From assembly GCA_014338405.1 (NCBI GenBank), contig JTDE01000718.1, positions 1-64,000 of the forward strand: a DNA stretch of 64,000 bases, in the 5' to 3' direction. Origin of the DNA: Paragonimus skrjabini miyazakii (taxonomy: Eukaryota; Platyhelminthes; Trematoda; Plagiorchiida; Troglotrematidae). Under the pieces are notes generated by a model. That model was not told the origin of the DNA. It ran no database searches and worked only from the letters and a program-made list of their open reading frames with translations. Positions 60,721-64,000 of the stretch are shown here, in pieces (positions within the stretch are counted from its first letter, which is position 1; each line of letters opens with the position of its first letter). Both the position numbers and the translations under genes were made by a program.

Positions 60721-63700
60721 TGTTCCACGTTATTTAAGGCAGCGCAGTAACCAGATCTACGTGAACAAGAAAACTGGTTTTGCGCCTAAGCACACCGTCA
60801 GTTATGTATTGGTAACCCTTTAGCAACTAAATAATCATCGACCATAGTCGTGTGATTAGCATGAATTTGATGGATTGGTGCATGATGTACATAGCTGAAT
60901 GTGTTTATCGCGTTTGCTGGGAGAAAAGTAATATACTGAGTCGATTTACACATCAAACGGATTGAGTGCGTCCACCCAGTTCAACCTGATAACTTGGTCA
61001 CAAATGGGGTACCACCTGGTTGATGGTTCGTGAATGAATGCTCGAGGATAAAATAAAAGATATGCTACAATTTACTACCCCAAATAATGATCGCACGATG
61101 CTTCGTTGGTCCGAATCCCTGTCACCGCAGAACTCAGCCAGTTGAATTCGAATTGATGCTAACGTCTGTGGAATTATCAGACTGCAGACAGAAGGGCGCA
61201 CTGTTTCCTTAATAGTGACTTTACTGCAAAATAGTGAAATTTGGCTTGAAGCTGGTGGGTGTTATCTCATCGTTCTTAGTTTTGTGACTTATGAAGGGCA
61301 TCAATAATTGGACTGATCTTGTAGAGTGTTTCGGCTTTCAGTGAAAATCCTTGTGCTCATGTCAACCGCACAGTTGAAATAGGCAATAGCTGACGAAGTA
61401 CCATAATGTGCCCTTCTACGAGACTCTTGTCGTCTTGGTTTATCATGATGTTGTCATGCTTCGGGGTGATATATTGTTTGCATTCTGCAGGGACCCTCGG
61501 GAGATGGTCCTCAAAATTCATTCAGTCTTAATTAAAAAACGAATTTGGATAAATGCAACTAGATTTCATTGCAGACTGCAGACAAGTACAAAGCTAATCA
61601 CTTATCAATTGCCATCGTTCCGAGTTTACAACAGGAATTCACCGTTTGCAACGATCACATAGATAGAATTCTAATAAACATCATTAGGTTGGGGCACTGG
61701 TGCTGTGCGTTAAAGGTGGATGCTTGGTCAGCATAAATAGTGTGTTTTACTCTATCGCATGGTTGCAGCATTTGTTGGAAACTTTCCGTCAAATGTTATT
61801 TGTGTCCGAACTTTCTATTTAAATCCTATGTATACAAATCCGTTGTGGTTTTGCAACTTAACCAAACATACTCACTAGGACGTATTGTTTCACCTATCCG
61901 GAGATCATTATGTAATTTACTTGCTTGTATTGGACGCGCTTCACTGGAATGTTTTTTGTTCCCTTTAAATTAGTGAAGAAACTTGCGTGGTAAAGTTGTG
62001 TATTCATGGCGTAATACTTATTCATCTTCAAGCAGTAGATTCGTACAATCACCACATGATTTTAATGTTTATATTTACTGCCATAGTTAAGATACGTGAC
62101 TTCATGCCCTGCGAATTCTAGTACCTACCCCTTAGTACCGTAGAATCTTGATTTTAATGGTCGTTGTTCGTTTACACGTCGGTCGAAGACGGCTCCGTGG
62201 TAACAGCACTCAAGTTGCCGGCGCTTTAAATTCGTTGTTGAAAATTTCCGCCTAATCTGCCGAGAATGCTGCGATCCACACAGGCTCCAAAATAAGTACC
62301 GCAGGATATGTACATTCTACACTTTTATGGCATCGGCACACGCCTTAGTTCTGATAAACATATGTTTTCGAAAAATAAAGTTGGTGTTGAGAGTAATATG
62401 AATGTTCAGTCAGTTTTTACCACAGCTAATCTACAGGTAGAACACTTGGTCAATAATTTGAAAGTGTGAAACATAAAGTAATAACCAGACAACGTCCTGA
62501 AAAGGTTGTGTGTATCACTCGATTTAACATGGAAGCAGCATCACAGACTCTTGTTGGCTGAACGACATAATTCTTCAAGCCTGTGTATAACGCAGTATTT
62601 GGAAGGTTGGTGAATGCAGGCACGTAACGGTTACCATTGAGTCACTGAAGATAAAATCCTGAAAACCTCAGCAAGGGAACACTTGGTGCCAGACTGGTAA
62701 AGTTTCCTATGCAAAATCCACAACTCTGCGCACTGTCGTCTTCTCAGGATGGCTGGAAAATGGTTTTCGGGTTTATTTGAGAACAATAAAAAAGCTATGG
62801 CGCTGTCGACGGTAAACATAAATTGAGAATATTTGCTTGTAATAACACGGTTGCTATCTGCCAGTCAAATTTTTAGACAGGAATTCTAGGAGCTCTCATT
62901 GAGATTCTCTGAATCACTTCGTTTGCTTCTATGCCAGACGTTATATTTATCTATCAGCTTGCTGCAACGTCCGTGTAGAAGCGATTAAACCTCGAAACAC
63001 TCGACCACCCTGTTAGAACAACAATAGTCAAAACATATAGTGTTTAGCGAAGCGTGAGATAGCCCACTGTATAATCAGCAACTTATTTATTAAAGTATCC
63101 ATCAGATTATTTTGCCTTGAACAACATGCATTTAAACGTGGTGGTATGAAACGCACCAACCAATCGACCGCTAACGGCTCGATTGATATCTGAATGCGTC
63201 GGCTATACATATCTCACTCAGTGATGTATAAAACCATCACGCATCATCAATGTTGTACTTAAGTGACTTCGGGATTGTTTAATTGAAGCAGATTTCTAGT
63301 TTTCTCAAGTACACTACTATTTTGGAACATGTCGTTACTTCTTCCAAAACAAGGACCTGAACCTTTCTGTCCAGCGCAGTTTTGCTGATTCATAGATCCG
63401 GGTCGGTAAGACCTGTTGGTTTCCCATCAGCCTCCGCGACTATTGAAGCGATAACACAACAGCTGACAACGCTTTTGACAGACCTCAGAGCAAACATTAG
63501 TAAGTGGCAAGTGTCTAAATTAAGTTAACCCGAACAAAACATTCGAGGTTCTATGGTCTACTCGTCCGTTCTGTTGCTTTGTCTTGTCAAAAGAGGTTTG
63601 TAGCATTTTTGCATAGGCTTGTCAGCAGAGACGGGGTTTGAGACATAATAGCAAACCGTTTAATGTTTGAAATCTCGTTCAGTTGGTTTACAAAATTGTA

Positions 63701-64000
63701 CATGTAAAAGTTCGGCGATAAAACTGCTGCTGATAATTTGGCAACGTTTACTCAATTTCAAGTCGGATTACATTACTTTGACAAGGGTCACTAAAACAAT
63801 GATATTATTGATGCAGTAACCTGTGAAAAGTTAATTATCCACTAGTAAACTTTAGATGAAAATCACACATAACAAAACACTTTATCTAATATTTAAAACT
63901 AAGAATTAATCTTTGAGAAGTTTTAGCGCAACAACCTGAAACAATGTCTACAAGTTGGTGGATGCTCGATGCTTATTCAAAAAACACTGCTGACCGATGT
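60721..64000. other. Right-end stretch with no recognised element
   Basis: Short frames only (up to 84 codons), none with a domain I recognise. A 15-bp string TAGGTTGGGGCACTG at 61684-61698 also occurs at 27916-27930 and may mark an old repeat. No terminator or RNA gene could be supported. Confidence 0.4.

Overview
The window looks like a piece of a large, repeat-rich nuclear genome of a flatworm, most likely a digenean trematode of the Fasciola/Echinostoma/Paragonimus kind. Reasons: moderately AT-rich DNA, one protein-coding gene with a very long intron, and decayed Penelope-like, Ty3/Gypsy-like and LINE-like retroelements plus tRNA-like repeats. The taxon is inferred, because nothing in the window names it.

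The only convincing host gene runs on the plus strand. Its two exons lie at 7341-8037 (possibly starting further upstream) and 45164-47586. They join with matching intron phase across a GT-AG intron of 37,126 bp (8038-45163). The predicted 1,039-residue protein has eight hydrophobic segments (three in the first exon, five in the second), conserved loop motifs and a long S/N/P/G-rich tail. This pattern fits the Tincar family, known from Drosophila as an eight-pass membrane protein.

The long intron carries the following elements. An inverted, head-to-head composite of a tRNA-like repeat family lies at 22827-23456, and a second one at 26548-27294. A Penelope-like element with a 608-bp inverted repeat and an 11-bp putative target duplication lies at 19023-21146. 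There is a LINE endonuclease remnant (31640-32165), a broken Myb/SANT-like open frame (41588-42140), a possible gag remnant (23587-23832), an (AT)13 microsatellite, and degenerate copies of the tRNA-like repeat near 29050 and 44500. Another copy of the repeat lies upstream of the gene at 4616-5058.

Downstream of the gene are a tRNA-derived SINE-like repeat on the minus strand (51090-51256) and a decayed Ty3/Gypsy-like element on the minus strand (about 54130-57400), with gag, protease, reverse transcriptase, RNase H and integrase in order. Reverse-transcriptase-like debris with an FADD motif follows near 60350 on the minus strand. The remaining stretches hold only short frames of the size expected by chance. 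No rRNA gene, CRISPR array or intact functional tRNA was seen.
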